Below, in pieces: positions 1 through 8,625 of a stretch of DNA of 64,000 nt. Each line of letters begins with the position of its first letter. The first letter of the stretch is position 1. The notes under the pieces were generated by a model. It did no database searches, had not been told where the DNA came from, and saw nothing but the letters and a program-made list of their open reading frames with translations. The translations under genes were made by a program, and so were the position numbers. This DNA is from Terriglobus albidus (GTDB lineage Bacteria; Acidobacteriota; Terriglobia; Terriglobales; Acidobacteriaceae), in contig NZ_JAGTAS010000054.1 of NCBI RefSeq assembly GCF_025685425.1, positions 1 to 64,000 of the forward strand, in the 5' to 3' direction.

Positions 1-1045
1 TCAGCAGCGTGTTGCCGGAGACAATGTGGTTCCACGTCGCGGCATAGATCCCGCGATTCCCTGTGTACGTCGTGCTGACGTAACCGGGATCCTGGTTGTC
101 CAACAGATTCGGGTGCAGGGCGATCTTATCGTTGCCACCGATATACAGGCCGAAGACCGTGTCCTTTCCAGTCGGATGCGTATCCACGCGTGCCAGTGTT
201 CCGGAATAGACCGGCGCACCGCCGATGCCGATGTCGTCCGTAAAGTAGTTGATCACGCTGCGGCGATACTGCGTGAGAAATGCAGCCTTCTTCCCCAGCG
301 GATGGCTGAAGATCGCACCCATGCCGGCATAGCCCATGTCCATCTGCAGATGCCGTTTCTGCGCAGCCGGCGCAGCGGTGTTCACACTGAGAACGGAGGA
401 CAGAGCGCCACTGTACTTTGTGCTGTAGAGCGCCTTATGCAGGCTGACCGATGAGACCGCGTCGGTATCAAGCATCGACACAAAGCCACCCGAAGAATTG
501 CTCGTGCTGAGGTGGTTGATGTTCGCAATTTCAACGCCGTCGACAACATACAGATTCTCGATCGGGTTACCACCATTCACCATGTAGGTGTTTCTGGAGT
601 CGGTATCGAAGGTTACGCCAGGTTCCGTCATCAGGAAGCGAGGGATGTCGTTATAGGTGCCAGGTGCTGCCTGCATCTCGGCGCTTGTTGCCTGCAATGT
701 GATAGCAGTGTCGGTCTGCAGAATCTCGTCTGCGGAGTGGCCTTCCACCGTGATGGAGGCGATTGCTGTGGGGATGACGGCGGCTGCGGGTGCAGCTTTC
801 GTTCCGCTTGATGCGCCTGCAGCGGTCGATACAGATGTTGAAGAGGATGCAGTTGCAGCAATTGCTGCTGCTTTGGTTTTCATCGCCAGCGAGGCTCGCT
901 CACCTGTAAGGCGCAATGGTATTGCGTTCTTCGCGATCTCCACCGGAGAGGGCGTCTTGTGTTTGGAAGTTTGTCCGACGACTGAAAATGGCAGCATAAC
1001 AACCAGTACAGCAACAGCTCGTATTTTTAATTTGTACGTAGTCAT
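1..1045 (-). CDS. TonB-dependent receptor, N-terminal part (3' end outside window)
   Basis: This is an open frame on the minus strand that runs off the left edge, so only the first 348 residues are seen. The ATG at 1043-1045 follows a GGAGAGG Shine-Dalgarno. A hydrophobic signal-like segment (residues about 8-25) is followed by an Ala/Thr/Ser-rich low-complexity stretch to about residue 90. Then comes a TonB plug-like domain: 'MTEPGVTFD', 'YMVNGGNPIENLYVVDGVEI' and 'LYSTKYSGALSSVLSVNT' are typical plug strands, after which the barrel begins. The family imports large nutrients across the outer membrane, or serves as an Oar-like outer-membrane protein. The substrate cannot be read from this part. 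No partner gene lies upstream. Confidence 0.85.
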   Translation of the reverse strand, partial: MTTYKLKIRAVAVLVVMLPFSVVGQTSKHKTPSPVEIAKNAIPLRLTGERASLAMKTKAAAIAATASSSTSVSTAAGASSGTKAAPAAAVIPTAIASITVEGHSADEILQTDTAITLQATSAEMQAAPGTYNDIPRFLMTEPGVTFDTDSRNTYMVNGGNPIENLYVVDGVEIANINHLSTSNSSGGFVSMLDTDAVSSVSLHKALYSTKYSGALSSVLSVNTAAPAAQKRHLQMDMGYAGMGAIFSHPLGKKAAFLTQYRRSVINYFTDDIGIGGAPVYSGTLARVDTHPTGKDTVFGLYIGGNDKIALHPNLLDNQDPGYVSTTYTGNRGIYAATWNHIVSGNTLL

Positions 1046-1399
1046 CTTGTCCTCTCCTTCAAAAGAACGGGGGAGACCATGCAGCAAGCTGCTAGTGGCA
1101 GCTAACGAAGCAATCGCTATGCCACGGACACACGACTCCATAGAGACGCAGGGATCAAGTCCCTTACGCCTGCAGGCTACGTGCAATCTTTTGCAGACTT
1201 TTTCCCCTGCCTAGCGGCAGCGTCTGATCCAGAACGGAGCAGTCGGTCAGAGGAGAATTTGTTGCAGCATCTTCTTCCGCTGCTTATTTCTTCGGCGCGG
1301 AACAGCGAGACTTTAGGCGTGACTCGTTTCGCTCAACTTTTTGCGATCGACATTTCAACTGCAATAGTGGCAAAGACTTGCAGTGCGGCAAGCATAGAA
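1046..1399. other. Intergenic region without a convincing gene
   Basis: This stretch holds the 5' leader of the minus-strand TonB-dependent receptor gene and the space up to the msrP terminator. The short open frames in it have no recognisable motif or Shine-Dalgarno. A promoter for the receptor gene is expected here, but none could be placed with confidence. Confidence 0.5.
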
Positions 1400-1423
1400 A
1401 ATGCGCCCTCGGTCGGGCGCATT
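1400..1423 (-). terminator. Rho-independent terminator of msrP
   Basis: There is a perfect 9-bp stem (AATGCGCCC with GGGCGCATT) and a 6-nt loop. Read on the minus strand it is followed by TTTTCT. It lies about 60 bp after the msrP stop codon. Confidence 0.8.
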
Positions 1424-1481
1424 ACGTTACATCTGACTAATTTCACGCAAAACAGTTGTAATGAACTGCAGCTAATTACTT

Positions 1482-2423
1482 CTAATAATTCTTATGAAGA
1501 TCCATACCGCTGTATAAGCCGGCAACTTCATTACCGTAACCATTGAATGGGAGGGTCGGTACCGTTCTGGGAAAGAGGGAAGCATCGATCTTGCGTTCAT
1601 TCGCCTGGCTCCAGCGCGGATGGTTGTGCTGCGGATTCACGTTGGCGTAAAAGCCGTATTCCGTTGGAGCAAGATCATTCCACGATGTGTGCGGCTGCTT
1701 ATCGAGGAAGCGAATCTTCACGATCGACTTTGCAGACTTGAAGCCATACTTCCATGGAATGATGATGCGAATCGGAGCCCCCTGCTGATTCTCGAGCGTC
1801 TGTCCATATGAGCCGAAGGTAAGCAGCGTGAGCGGATGCATCGCCTCGTCCATACGCAGCCCTTCCGAATACGGCCACGAGATTCCAGCAGAATCCGGCA
1901 GGTCCATCTGCTTCCGATCCGCCAACGAGATGAACTGAATGTACCTGGCGCTTGGCAGAGGGTTGCATGCCTTCACAAACTCTGAGAACGAATAGCCTAC
2001 CCAGGGAATCACCATGCTCCACGCCTCAACACAGCGAAAGCGATAGACCCGATCTTCCAGCGGACGGTAGTTCATGATGGTGTCGATGTCAAAGGTCAGG
2101 GGCTTCTGAATCTGACCCTCCACCTGCACGGTCCACGGGCGTGGCTTCAAACGGTGCGCGTTGGCCGCAGGATCACCCTTGTCGACTCCGTACTCATAAA
2201 AGTTGTTGTAGCTGATTGCCTTCTTCAAAGGCGTCGGCGTTTCACTGAGTGAGAACTTTCCCGGGGTCGTCTGCAGCTTGGTTGCACCCCAGAGCCCCTG
2301 TGGCGCTATCACGCCGGCGCCCGCCACGGCAGCCGCTCCCGCCAGGAACCCTCGACGGCTCAAGAACTTCTCCTGCGGAGTGATCTCGGAAGATGGAATC
2401 GCGGTAGTGGTGTTGATCAACAT
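1482..2423 (-). CDS. msrP: Protein-methionine-sulfoxide reductase catalytic subunit MsrP (YedY family)
   Basis: This is a molybdopterin-dependent periplasmic reductase that repairs oxidised methionines in exported proteins. The 313 residues match the family length. A Tat signal, 'SRRGFLAGAAAVAGAG' (about residues 22-37), exports the folded enzyme with its cofactor. The Mo-binding cysteine is in 'RCVEAWSMVIPW', and the oxidoreductase molybdopterin-binding fold continues through 'GAPIRIIIPWKYGFKS' to the C-terminal 'NPQHNHPRWSQANE'. A GAGGAG Shine-Dalgarno precedes the ATG. The usual membrane haem partner MsrQ is not next to it: a TonB receptor lies on one side and divergent glcD on the other. 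Its expression may respond to oxidative stress, but no operator was identified. Confidence 0.95.
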   Translation of the reverse strand: MLINTTTAIPSSEITPQEKFLSRRGFLAGAAAVAGAGVIAPQGLWGATKLQTTPGKFSLSETPTPLKKAISYNNFYEYGVDKGDPAANAHRLKPRPWTVQVEGQIQKPLTFDIDTIMNYRPLEDRVYRFRCVEAWSMVIPWVGYSFSEFVKACNPLPSARYIQFISLADRKQMDLPDSAGISWPYSEGLRMDEAMHPLTLLTFGSYGQTLENQQGAPIRIIIPWKYGFKSAKSIVKIRFLDKQPHTSWNDLAPTEYGFYANVNPQHNHPRWSQANERKIDASLFPRTVPTLPFNGYGNEVAGLYSGMDLHKNY

Positions 2424-2538
2424 GGCTGTCTCCTCGTTCGGTTGTCTGACGCTCTGGACGGCTTTTTCGTTACAGTACGCTTTTGGGTGGGTTCGAATGT
2501 CACCAAATCATAGTGTCGGCCAGTATGCTAGGTGTGCC

Positions 2539-3993
2539 ATGCTTTCGGCAGAACTTCTTACCGCCTTTTCCCAGATTGTCGGTCCGCGCGGCCTGATTAC
2601 CGCTCAGAACCAGTTGCAGACCTATGAATGTGATGGCCTTACGGCCTTCCGTGAAGCCCCCTCTGCCGTCCTGCTGCCGGAGACCACCGAACAGGTACAG
2701 GCAATCCTGCGTCTCTGTAGCCGCCACAAAGTTCCATTTGTGGCGCGCGGTGCCGGCACGGGACTGTCGGGCGGTGCGTTGCCGACTCACGGTTGCGTCG
2801 TCATCGGCTTCTCCCGCATGGCGAAGGTCCTGAACATCGATCTCGTCAACCATCAGGTGACGGTGCAGCCCGGAGTCATCAACGCGAACGTTACCGCCGC
2901 GGTCGCAGGCGCCGGATTCTTCTACGCTCCGGACCCCTCTTCGCAGACGGTGTGCACTATTGGCGGCAATGTTGCCGAGAACGCCGGCGGAGCCCACTGC
3001 CTGAAATACGGCTTCACCGTCACTCACGTTCTGGAAGCGACAGTGGTTCTACCATCCGGCGAGCTGGTAACGCTGGGCAGCAAATCGCCCGATGCTCCCG
3101 GCTACGATCTTCTCGGTGTCTTTATCGGAAGCGAAGGGACGCTCGGTATCGCCACCGAGATGACCCTACGCATCGTACGGAAACCCGAAGCCATCCAGGT
3201 GCTTCTGGCGGCCTTCCCCTCCATCTCAGCCGCGGCGCAGACGGTCAGCGACATCATCGCTGCCGGGCTTCTGCCCTCGGCGATGGAGATTATGGACCGG
3301 CTCGCCATCGTTGCCGCGGAAGCAGCCGTACATCCTAACTATCCGATGTGTGACGGTCTGCTGATTGTCGAGGTCGACGGTCCGTCCGCTGAGGTCAAGC
3401 TGCAGGCGGAGCAGGTGCTGGAACTCTGCGGTAAAAACGGAGCTCTCGAGACACGCCATGCCGTCGACGAAGCTGATCGTCTTCTGATCTGGAAAGGTCG
3501 CAAGGCAGCCTTCGCCGCCGCCGGCCGCCTGAGCCCGAACTACATCGTCCAGGATGGCGTCATTCCCCGGACGACGCTTCCTGTCGTTCTGGAGAAGATT
3601 GCCGCCATGGCCAACGCGGAAGGTCTGCGTGTTACGAATGTCTTTCACGCCGGAGATGGCAATCTGCATCCTATCGTGCTCTATAACCGTGACAATCCGG
3701 GGGAAGAGGAACGCGCCATTGATCTCTCGATGCGCATCCTCGATCTTTGTGTCGAAGCCGGTGGCTCCATCACCGGGGAACACGGCGTCGGCCGCGAGAA
3801 GCAGTGCAGCATGAGCTACATGTATGCCCCCGCCGATCTGGCGACGATGCAGCGCGTGCGCCGCGCCTTCGATCCCAACAACATTGCCAACCCGGAGAAG
3901 CTCTTCCCCACGCCACGTCTCTGCGGTGAACAGAGCCGTGGTCACTATGTCCCACACCCGGTGGAAGCCTCCGGCATTGCGGAGGTCTTCTAG
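2539..3993 (+). CDS. glcD: Glycolate oxidase FAD subunit GlcD
   Basis: This is the FAD-linked catalytic subunit that oxidises glycolate to glyoxylate, passing electrons through GlcF to the respiratory chain. The 484-residue product is close to the usual GlcD length. The FAD_binding_4 signature 'RGAGTGLSGGALP' is at residues 70-82, and the C-terminal FAD-oxidase 'GEHGVGREKQ' is near residue 414. I chose the ATG at 2539: the frame is open further upstream, but that part overlaps msrP in antisense and is not GlcD-like; an ATG at 2497 is an alternative. The stop codon TAG (3991-3993) is also the first three bases of a palindromic repeat element. It is the first gene of glcDEF. Confidence 0.95.
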   Translation: MLSAELLTAFSQIVGPRGLITAQNQLQTYECDGLTAFREAPSAVLLPETTEQVQAILRLCSRHKVPFVARGAGTGLSGGALPTHGCVVIGFSRMAKVLNIDLVNHQVTVQPGVINANVTAAVAGAGFFYAPDPSSQTVCTIGGNVAENAGGAHCLKYGFTVTHVLEATVVLPSGELVTLGSKSPDAPGYDLLGVFIGSEGTLGIATEMTLRIVRKPEAIQVLLAAFPSISAAAQTVSDIIAAGLLPSAMEIMDRLAIVAAEAAVHPNYPMCDGLLIVEVDGPSAEVKLQAEQVLELCGKNGALETRHAVDEADRLLIWKGRKAAFAAAGRLSPNYIVQDGVIPRTTLPVVLEKIAAMANAEGLRVTNVFHAGDGNLHPIVLYNRDNPGEEERAIDLSMRILDLCVEAGGSITGEHGVGREKQCSMSYMYAPADLATMQRVRRAFDPNNIANPEKLFPTPRLCGEQSRGHYVPHPVEASGIAEVF

Positions 3994-4106
3994 AGCATTT
4001 CTCCTGTTCCTGGGTAGCCCGGAAGAGGAGTTCAGTGGCGTTCTCATTGCGGAAAACGCCCATAAATGCGGAAGCCCTACTCTACACCCACAGGAGAAAT
4101 GCTCTA
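3991..4106 (+). repeat. TAGAGCA palindromic element, copy A (116 bp), between glcD and glcE
   Basis: The element has terminal inverted repeats TAGAGCATTTCTCCTG and CAGGAGAAATGCTCTA, with a central GGCGTT/AACGCC hairpin. It fills the glcD-glcE junction exactly. Its first bases TAG stop glcD, and its AGGAG (4092-4096) is the Shine-Dalgarno of glcE, whose ATG follows immediately at 4107. Copy B (25155-25270) has the same length and is closely similar in inverted orientation. Confidence 0.9.
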
Positions 4107-5318
4107 ATGCCGGTAATCACCCATCTCGCTGAACATCTGGCTCCACTCGTTGGCCATGAGTTTGTCAGAGAAGACAACGGCGTCTTCGTCGTTTCTCCCA
4201 AAGACACGCACGAGGTTGCCGCGGTGATAGGCTTCGCCGACCACCATGGACTCAAGGTACGGCCCACCGGAGGCCGTACGAAACTTGCCTGGGGGGCCGC
4301 GGCCGAGCCGCAGATTGAGCTCTCTCTCCAGCGGCTGAATCAGGTTGTCGATCATCCATGGCAGGACCTCACCTGCACCGTACAAGCGGGTTGTACCTGG
4401 GAGACGCTGCAGCAGACACTCGCGCGGCATGGCCAGTTTGTGGCGCTGGACCCGCTATGGCCGGCTACAGCAACGGTTGGGGGAATCTGCGCCACCAACG
4501 ACTCCGGAGCTTTGCGCCATCGCTACGGGTCTCTACGCGATCTGGTGCTTGGCATGACGATCGTATTGGCCGATGGGACCATTGCCCGCACCGGCGGCCG
4601 CGTGGTGAAGAATGTCGCCGGTTATGATCTGCCGAAGCTGATGGTCGGCTCGCGCGGCACATTGGCCGTCATCACCGAGGTGACCTTCCGTTTGTATGCT
4701 TTGCCGCGCTACGCGCAAAGCTTCACGGTAACCGCTGAAATCGCCAGGAAACTTGCGGCTCTGATGCAGGCGATTCGCGATAGCCACCTGGCGACACAGG
4801 CTCTACAGTTACGTGGAGATGCGTCTGGTTTCGCGTTGGATATTCAACTCAATGCGCATCCCGAAGCGAAGCAGGAGGCTATGCTGGCAGTCCTCGCCCG
4901 ACAACATGGCGTGACGATCCATCCGTCATCGCCCGATGTATGGAGATCCCGCGAAGACCTGATGAATACGCCAAATGCCTTTCTGGTGAAGGTGACCGGA
5001 AAGGCGTCCGAGCTTTCATCCAATGCAGCGGAAGTTGTCCAGCTTGGAGGGCGCTGCGTTGCGCAAGCGATAGGCATTCTCTACGCCAGTTTCCCGAATA
5101 TAAGCCAAACGTATTCCGCGCTGGGAAGCCTCTATGCGCATACCGATGCCGGTTCCATGACAGTCTTGTCGGTTCCTCAAAATCCACAGGACGATTCAAT
5201 GCCGCCGTGGGGCGCGAAAGAGCCTTCTCCACTGACGATGCTCGTCAAACAGCAGTTCGATCCCAACCAGACACTCAATCCGCTGGCCATTGAGCCAGCA
5301 CCGCAACCGGTCCGCTAG
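4107..5318 (+). CDS. glcE: Glycolate oxidase subunit GlcE
   Basis: This is the second FAD-binding subunit of the glycolate oxidase complex (403 residues). It carries the FAD_binding_4 domain with 'PTGGRTKLAWG' and the strongly conserved block 'GGRVVKNVAGYDLPKLMVGS' typical of GlcE, and ends with a short cap-like C-terminal region containing 'QFDPNQTLNPL'. The start at 4107 is set by the AGGAG at 4092-4096, inside the TAGAGCA repeat. The frame stays open upstream through the repeat, but that part is not protein-like. glcF begins 5 bp after the stop codon, so the two are co-transcribed. Confidence 0.93.
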   Translation: MPVITHLAEHLAPLVGHEFVREDNGVFVVSPKDTHEVAAVIGFADHHGLKVRPTGGRTKLAWGAAAEPQIELSLQRLNQVVDHPWQDLTCTVQAGCTWETLQQTLARHGQFVALDPLWPATATVGGICATNDSGALRHRYGSLRDLVLGMTIVLADGTIARTGGRVVKNVAGYDLPKLMVGSRGTLAVITEVTFRLYALPRYAQSFTVTAEIARKLAALMQAIRDSHLATQALQLRGDASGFALDIQLNAHPEAKQEAMLAVLARQHGVTIHPSSPDVWRSREDLMNTPNAFLVKVTGKASELSSNAAEVVQLGGRCVAQAIGILYASFPNISQTYSALGSLYAHTDAGSMTVLSVPQNPQDDSMPPWGAKEPSPLTMLVKQQFDPNQTLNPLAIEPAPQPVR

Positions 5319-5323
5319 CCATC

Positions 5324-6679
5324 ATGTCTCATCTGCACCAAATCGAACCTCCTGCCAAGCCCTCGGCCTTTGACCCGCATCATCCGCCATCAAAGGAACT
5401 GCTCTCCGACTGCGTTCATTGCGGCTTTTGTCTTCCCGCATGTCCCACCTATGTTCTGTGGAGCGAAGAGATGGACTCTCCTCGTGGACGCATCTATATG
5501 ATGACGAAGGCCGCGCAGGGCGAAGCCGGCCTGGATCAGAACTTCCGCACACACATGGACAATTGCCTGGGGTGCATGGCCTGCGTGACCGCTTGCCCCT
5601 CCGGCGTGCAGTACAACAAGCTCATCGAGGATACGCGCTCCCAAATCGAGCGCAACATCCCGCGCTCGACCGATGACTCTCTCTTCCGCAAGCTGCTCTT
5701 CGCCACCTTTCCTCATCCGGCGCGGCTGCGTCTGATGGCCTATCCTATGCTGGCCTATCAGCGGCTTGGGTTGCAGAAGCTTGTCCGTGCCACGGGGCTT
5801 CTGAAGCTGCTACCCAAACGTCTGCAGGCGATGGAAGCGCTGCTGCCTCGCGTGCCTGACTCGCTCTTCCGCAGCCACATCACGCTCTCCAATAAGGCGA
5901 AGACGGCCGACCGACCGCGCGTTGGCCTTCTGACCGGTTGCGTACAGCAGGTCTTCTTCCAGCATGTGAACGAAGCCACGGCACGGGTACTGGAGGCCGA
6001 GGGATGCCAGGTCGTCGTTCCTGAGAACCAGCAATGCTGCGGAGCCCTGATGGTGCACACCGGTGTCGAGGATGAAGCTCTGCGAATGGCCAAACAGACC
6101 ATCGCCCAGTTCGAGGCGGCCAACGTCGACTACATCGCCATCAATGCCGCCGGGTGCGGTTCCACGATGAAAGAGTACGGTTTTCTGCTGCGCGACGACC
6201 CACAATGGGCGGAACGAGCTGCGGCTTTTAGTGCTAAGTGCCGCGATATCTCGGAGCTACTGAGCGTCCTCGAACCCCGCAGCCCAAGGCATCCCCTGCC
6301 CTTGCGGGTCGCCTACCAGGATGCCTGCCACCTACGCCATGCCCAGGGTATCTATGCCGAACCGCGCGGTCTGCTGAAGACCATCCCCGGTCTCGATCTC
6401 CGCGAGGTGCCCGAGGCCAATCTCTGCTGCGGTTCGGCGGGTATCTATAACCTGGTTCAGCCAGACCCGGCGGCCGAGCTTGGTGACCGTAAGGTCGATA
6501 ACCTGCTCTCGACCGAGGCCGAGGCGTTGATCTCCGCCAACCCTGGCTGCCTGCTGCAGCTCCAGGCTGGATTGCGCCGCCGTGGTCATGCGGAGATTCC
6601 AACCTTTCACATGGTGGAGCTGCTGGACGCGAGCATCCGCAATCTCTCAGCAGAAGAGCTGCTGCATCGCCGCGCCTGA
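5324..6679 (+). CDS. glcF: Glycolate oxidase iron-sulfur subunit GlcF
   Basis: This is the electron-transfer subunit that links the GlcD/GlcE flavins to the quinone pool. Two 4Fe-4S clusters are bound by 'CVHCGFCLPACP' (about residues 29-40) and 'CLGCMACVTACP' (about residues 81-92). Two CCG cysteine-rich domains follow ('QQCCGALMVHTG' near 238, 'NLCCGSAGIYN' near 367). The length (451 residues) is slightly longer than E. coli GlcF. It is the last gene of glcDEF and is followed by a repeat-derived terminator. The convergent downstream gene, malate synthase, consumes the glyoxylate made by this complex. Confidence 0.95.
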   Translation: MSHLHQIEPPAKPSAFDPHHPPSKELLSDCVHCGFCLPACPTYVLWSEEMDSPRGRIYMMTKAAQGEAGLDQNFRTHMDNCLGCMACVTACPSGVQYNKLIEDTRSQIERNIPRSTDDSLFRKLLFATFPHPARLRLMAYPMLAYQRLGLQKLVRATGLLKLLPKRLQAMEALLPRVPDSLFRSHITLSNKAKTADRPRVGLLTGCVQQVFFQHVNEATARVLEAEGCQVVVPENQQCCGALMVHTGVEDEALRMAKQTIAQFEAANVDYIAINAAGCGSTMKEYGFLLRDDPQWAERAAAFSAKCRDISELLSVLEPRSPRHPLPLRVAYQDACHLRHAQGIYAEPRGLLKTIPGLDLREVPEANLCCGSAGIYNLVQPDPAAELGDRKVDNLLSTEAEALISANPGCLLQLQAGLRRRGHAEIPTFHMVELLDASIRNLSAEELLHRRA

Positions 6680-6746
6680 TAATGGAACTCCGATCTTCCC
6701 GTCAGCCAGGTAACCGTTGCCGGCATTATGCCTGTGTAGACCGAAT

Positions 6747-6776
6747 CGGTGGGAGCCGTGCGCTTTCAGCCCACCG
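6747..6776 (+). terminator. Repeat-derived terminator after glcF
   Basis: CGGTGGG pairs with CCCACCG across a 16-nt loop and is followed directly by six T residues (6777-6782). The hairpin has the form of the GTGGGAGCC...GGCTTCAGCCCAC repeat also present near 13.7 kb, so a dispersed palindrome appears to serve as terminator. Confidence 0.7.
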
Positions 6777-6873
6777 TTTTTTCGGCTCTATAGATAATGG
6801 CTTTCAGCTCTGGCCTTTTCTCCATCAAAGCTAGACCCAGGGCTAAATCCCGGTTTTTCTATAAGCTCAAATC

Positions 6874-6891
6874 AGCGGGCTGAAGCCCGCT
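6874..6891. repeat. GGGCTGAAGCCC palindrome
   Basis: AGCGGGC-TGAA-GCCCGCT is a perfect 7-bp hairpin with a TGAA loop, between the convergent glcF and aceB. It belongs to the dispersed palindromes also seen at 9.9-10.1, 13.6-13.7 and 40.1-40.4 kb. It has no T-run and so is not called a terminator. Confidence 0.75.
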
Positions 6892-6918
6892 GCTCCCATC
6901 CTTTATGCCTTCCCTAGC

Positions 6919-8523
6919 CTAAGCGAACGTCTCTTCCCGCAGCACCTGCGTATACGCCGGCAATGTAAGGAACTCCGGGAACTTCTCTGCCCGGACAAGG
7001 TCCCGCATCAACACTGCGGCTTTTTGGTAGGACTCACTCCGCTCCGCATCCAGTGTCGGCTTCAGCTTCTCCAGCTCCTCATCGATGATCTGCTCGACAA
7101 GTTCTGCGGTTACTTCACGGTCATCGTTCAGCTTTGCATGATGGTGAATCCACTGCCAGAGCTGCGCGCGGGAGATCTCTGCTGTGGCCGCATCCTCCAT
7201 CAGGTTGAAGAGCGGCACGCAGCCGATGCCGCGCAGCCAGGCTTCCACGTATCCAAGACCAACGGCAACGTTCTGGCGCAAACCTGCTTCTGTAATCTCT
7301 CCAGTCGGTATCTCCAGCAGATCGGCAGCGGTCGCAGTGTAGTCCGGCAGCTGTTTCGCAATCTGGTTGGGTTGCGGCATGATGCGGTTGAAGACCTCGA
7401 GCGCTACCGGCACCAGGCCGGGATGCGCCACCCAGGTGCCGTCGTGTCCGTCGGTGGCTTCGCGCTCCTTATCGGCGCGCACCTGCGCCAGGGCCTTCTC
7501 GTTCGCGACCGGATCTGACTTGATGGGAATATAGGCGGACATGCCGCCCATCGCATGAATCTGGCGGCGATGGCAGGTCTTGATGCAGAGCTTCGAGTAG
7601 CTGCGCATGAAGTGCGTCGTCATGGTTACCTGGCCGCGGTCTGGCAACAATACGCTGGTATCGGCAGCGAGCTTCTTGATGAACGAGAAGATGTAGTCCC
7701 AGCGGCCACAGTTCAGACCTGCCGAGTGGTCGCGCAGCTCGTAAAGAATCTCATCCATCTCAAAGGTCGCGAGAATGGTCTCGATCAGCACCGTCGCGCG
7801 GATGGTGCCCTGCGGAACCCCCAGCAGATCCTGTGCCTTCACAAAGATCTCGTTCCACAGGCGAGCTTCAAGATGCGACTCCATCTTCGGCAGGTAGAAG
7901 TACGGCCCGCTGCCGCGTGCCACAAGCTCCTTGGCATTGTGGAAGAAGTACAGACCGAAATCGAAGATCGAGCCCGACATCGGCTCACCATCCACGATGA
8001 TATGCCGCTCCTCCATGTGCCATCCGCGCGCGCGGACGAACAGTACTGCCGTCTGCTCATTGAGCTTGTAGCTCTTGCCCGTCTTCGCATCCTCGAAGGT
8101 GATGGTGCGTCGGATCGCATCGCGCAGATTCGCCTGGCCATCAAGCAGGTTGTTCCACAGAGGTGTGGACGAGTCTTCAAAGTCTGCCATGAAGACCTTT
8201 GCGCCGGAGTTCAGCGCGTTGATGATCATCTTCCGGTCGACCGGACCGGTGATCTCCACGCGGCGGTCCTGGATATCGGCCGGGATCGGAGCGCAGCGCC
8301 AGTCTCCCATGCGGATATGCGCGGTCTCATGCAGAAAGTCAGGCTTCTCCCCGGCGTCCAGACGAGCCTGGCGCGCAACGCGCGCCGCCAGCAGCTCCTT
8401 ACGGCGCGGATTAAAGGCGCGGTGAAGCTCAACGATGAAAGTAAGTGCTTCAGGAGTGAGGATTTCGGCGTGAGCGGCTGAGACGGGGGCGTTGATCGTG
8501 ACACCGGCGATGTTCGGATTCAT
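6919..8523 (-). CDS. aceB: Malate synthase A
   Basis: The enzyme condenses glyoxylate with acetyl-CoA to form malate in the glyoxylate/glycolate route. At 534 residues it has the usual size of isoform A. Recognisable blocks are '[14 protein letters not shown]', '[19 protein letters not shown]', '[18 protein letters not shown]', '[17 protein letters not shown]' and '[13 protein letters not shown]'. I start at the ATG at 8523 ('MNPNIAGV'). A GTG at 8547 would add eight residues, and neither start has a strong Shine-Dalgarno. The gene converges on glcDEF, which makes its substrate. No isocitrate lyase gene is in the window. The large antisense open frame over this gene is a shadow. Confidence 0.95.
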   Translation of the reverse strand: MNPNIAGVTINAPVSAAHAEILTPEALTFIVELHRAFNPRRKELLAARVARQARLDAGEKPDFLHETAHIRMGDWRCAPIPADIQDRRVEITGPVDRKMIINALNSGAKVFMADFEDSSTPLWNNLLDGQANLRDAIRRTITFEDAKTGKSYKLNEQTAVLFVRARGWHMEERHIIVDGEPMSGSIFDFGLYFFHNAKELVARGSGPYFYLPKMESHLEARLWNEIFVKAQDLLGVPQGTIRATVLIETILATFEMDEILYELRDHSAGLNCGRWDYIFSFIKKLAADTSVLLPDRGQVTMTTHFMRSYSKLCIKTCHRRQIHAMGGMSAYIPIKSDPVANEKALAQVRADKEREATDGHDGTWVAHPGLVPVALEVFNRIMPQPNQIAKQLPDYTATAADLLEIPTGEITEAGLRQNVAVGLGYVEAWLRGIGCVPLFNLMEDAATAEISRAQLWQWIHHHAKLNDDREVTAELVEQIIDEELEKLKPTLDAERSESYQKAAVLMRDLVRAEKFPEFLTLPAYTQVLREETFA

Positions 8524-8625
8524 GACTTGGATATAGTACTTCGCCACGGAATATCATGCGAAGCGAAGGCATGTGAGCCAATCTTCGTCCGTCAGAAGGT
8601 TGGACCACACGCCCAGGGAGATTGG

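Noticed and set aside
7555-8481. 308-codon open frame on the plus strand
   Set aside because: It is antisense to malate synthase and has no motif.
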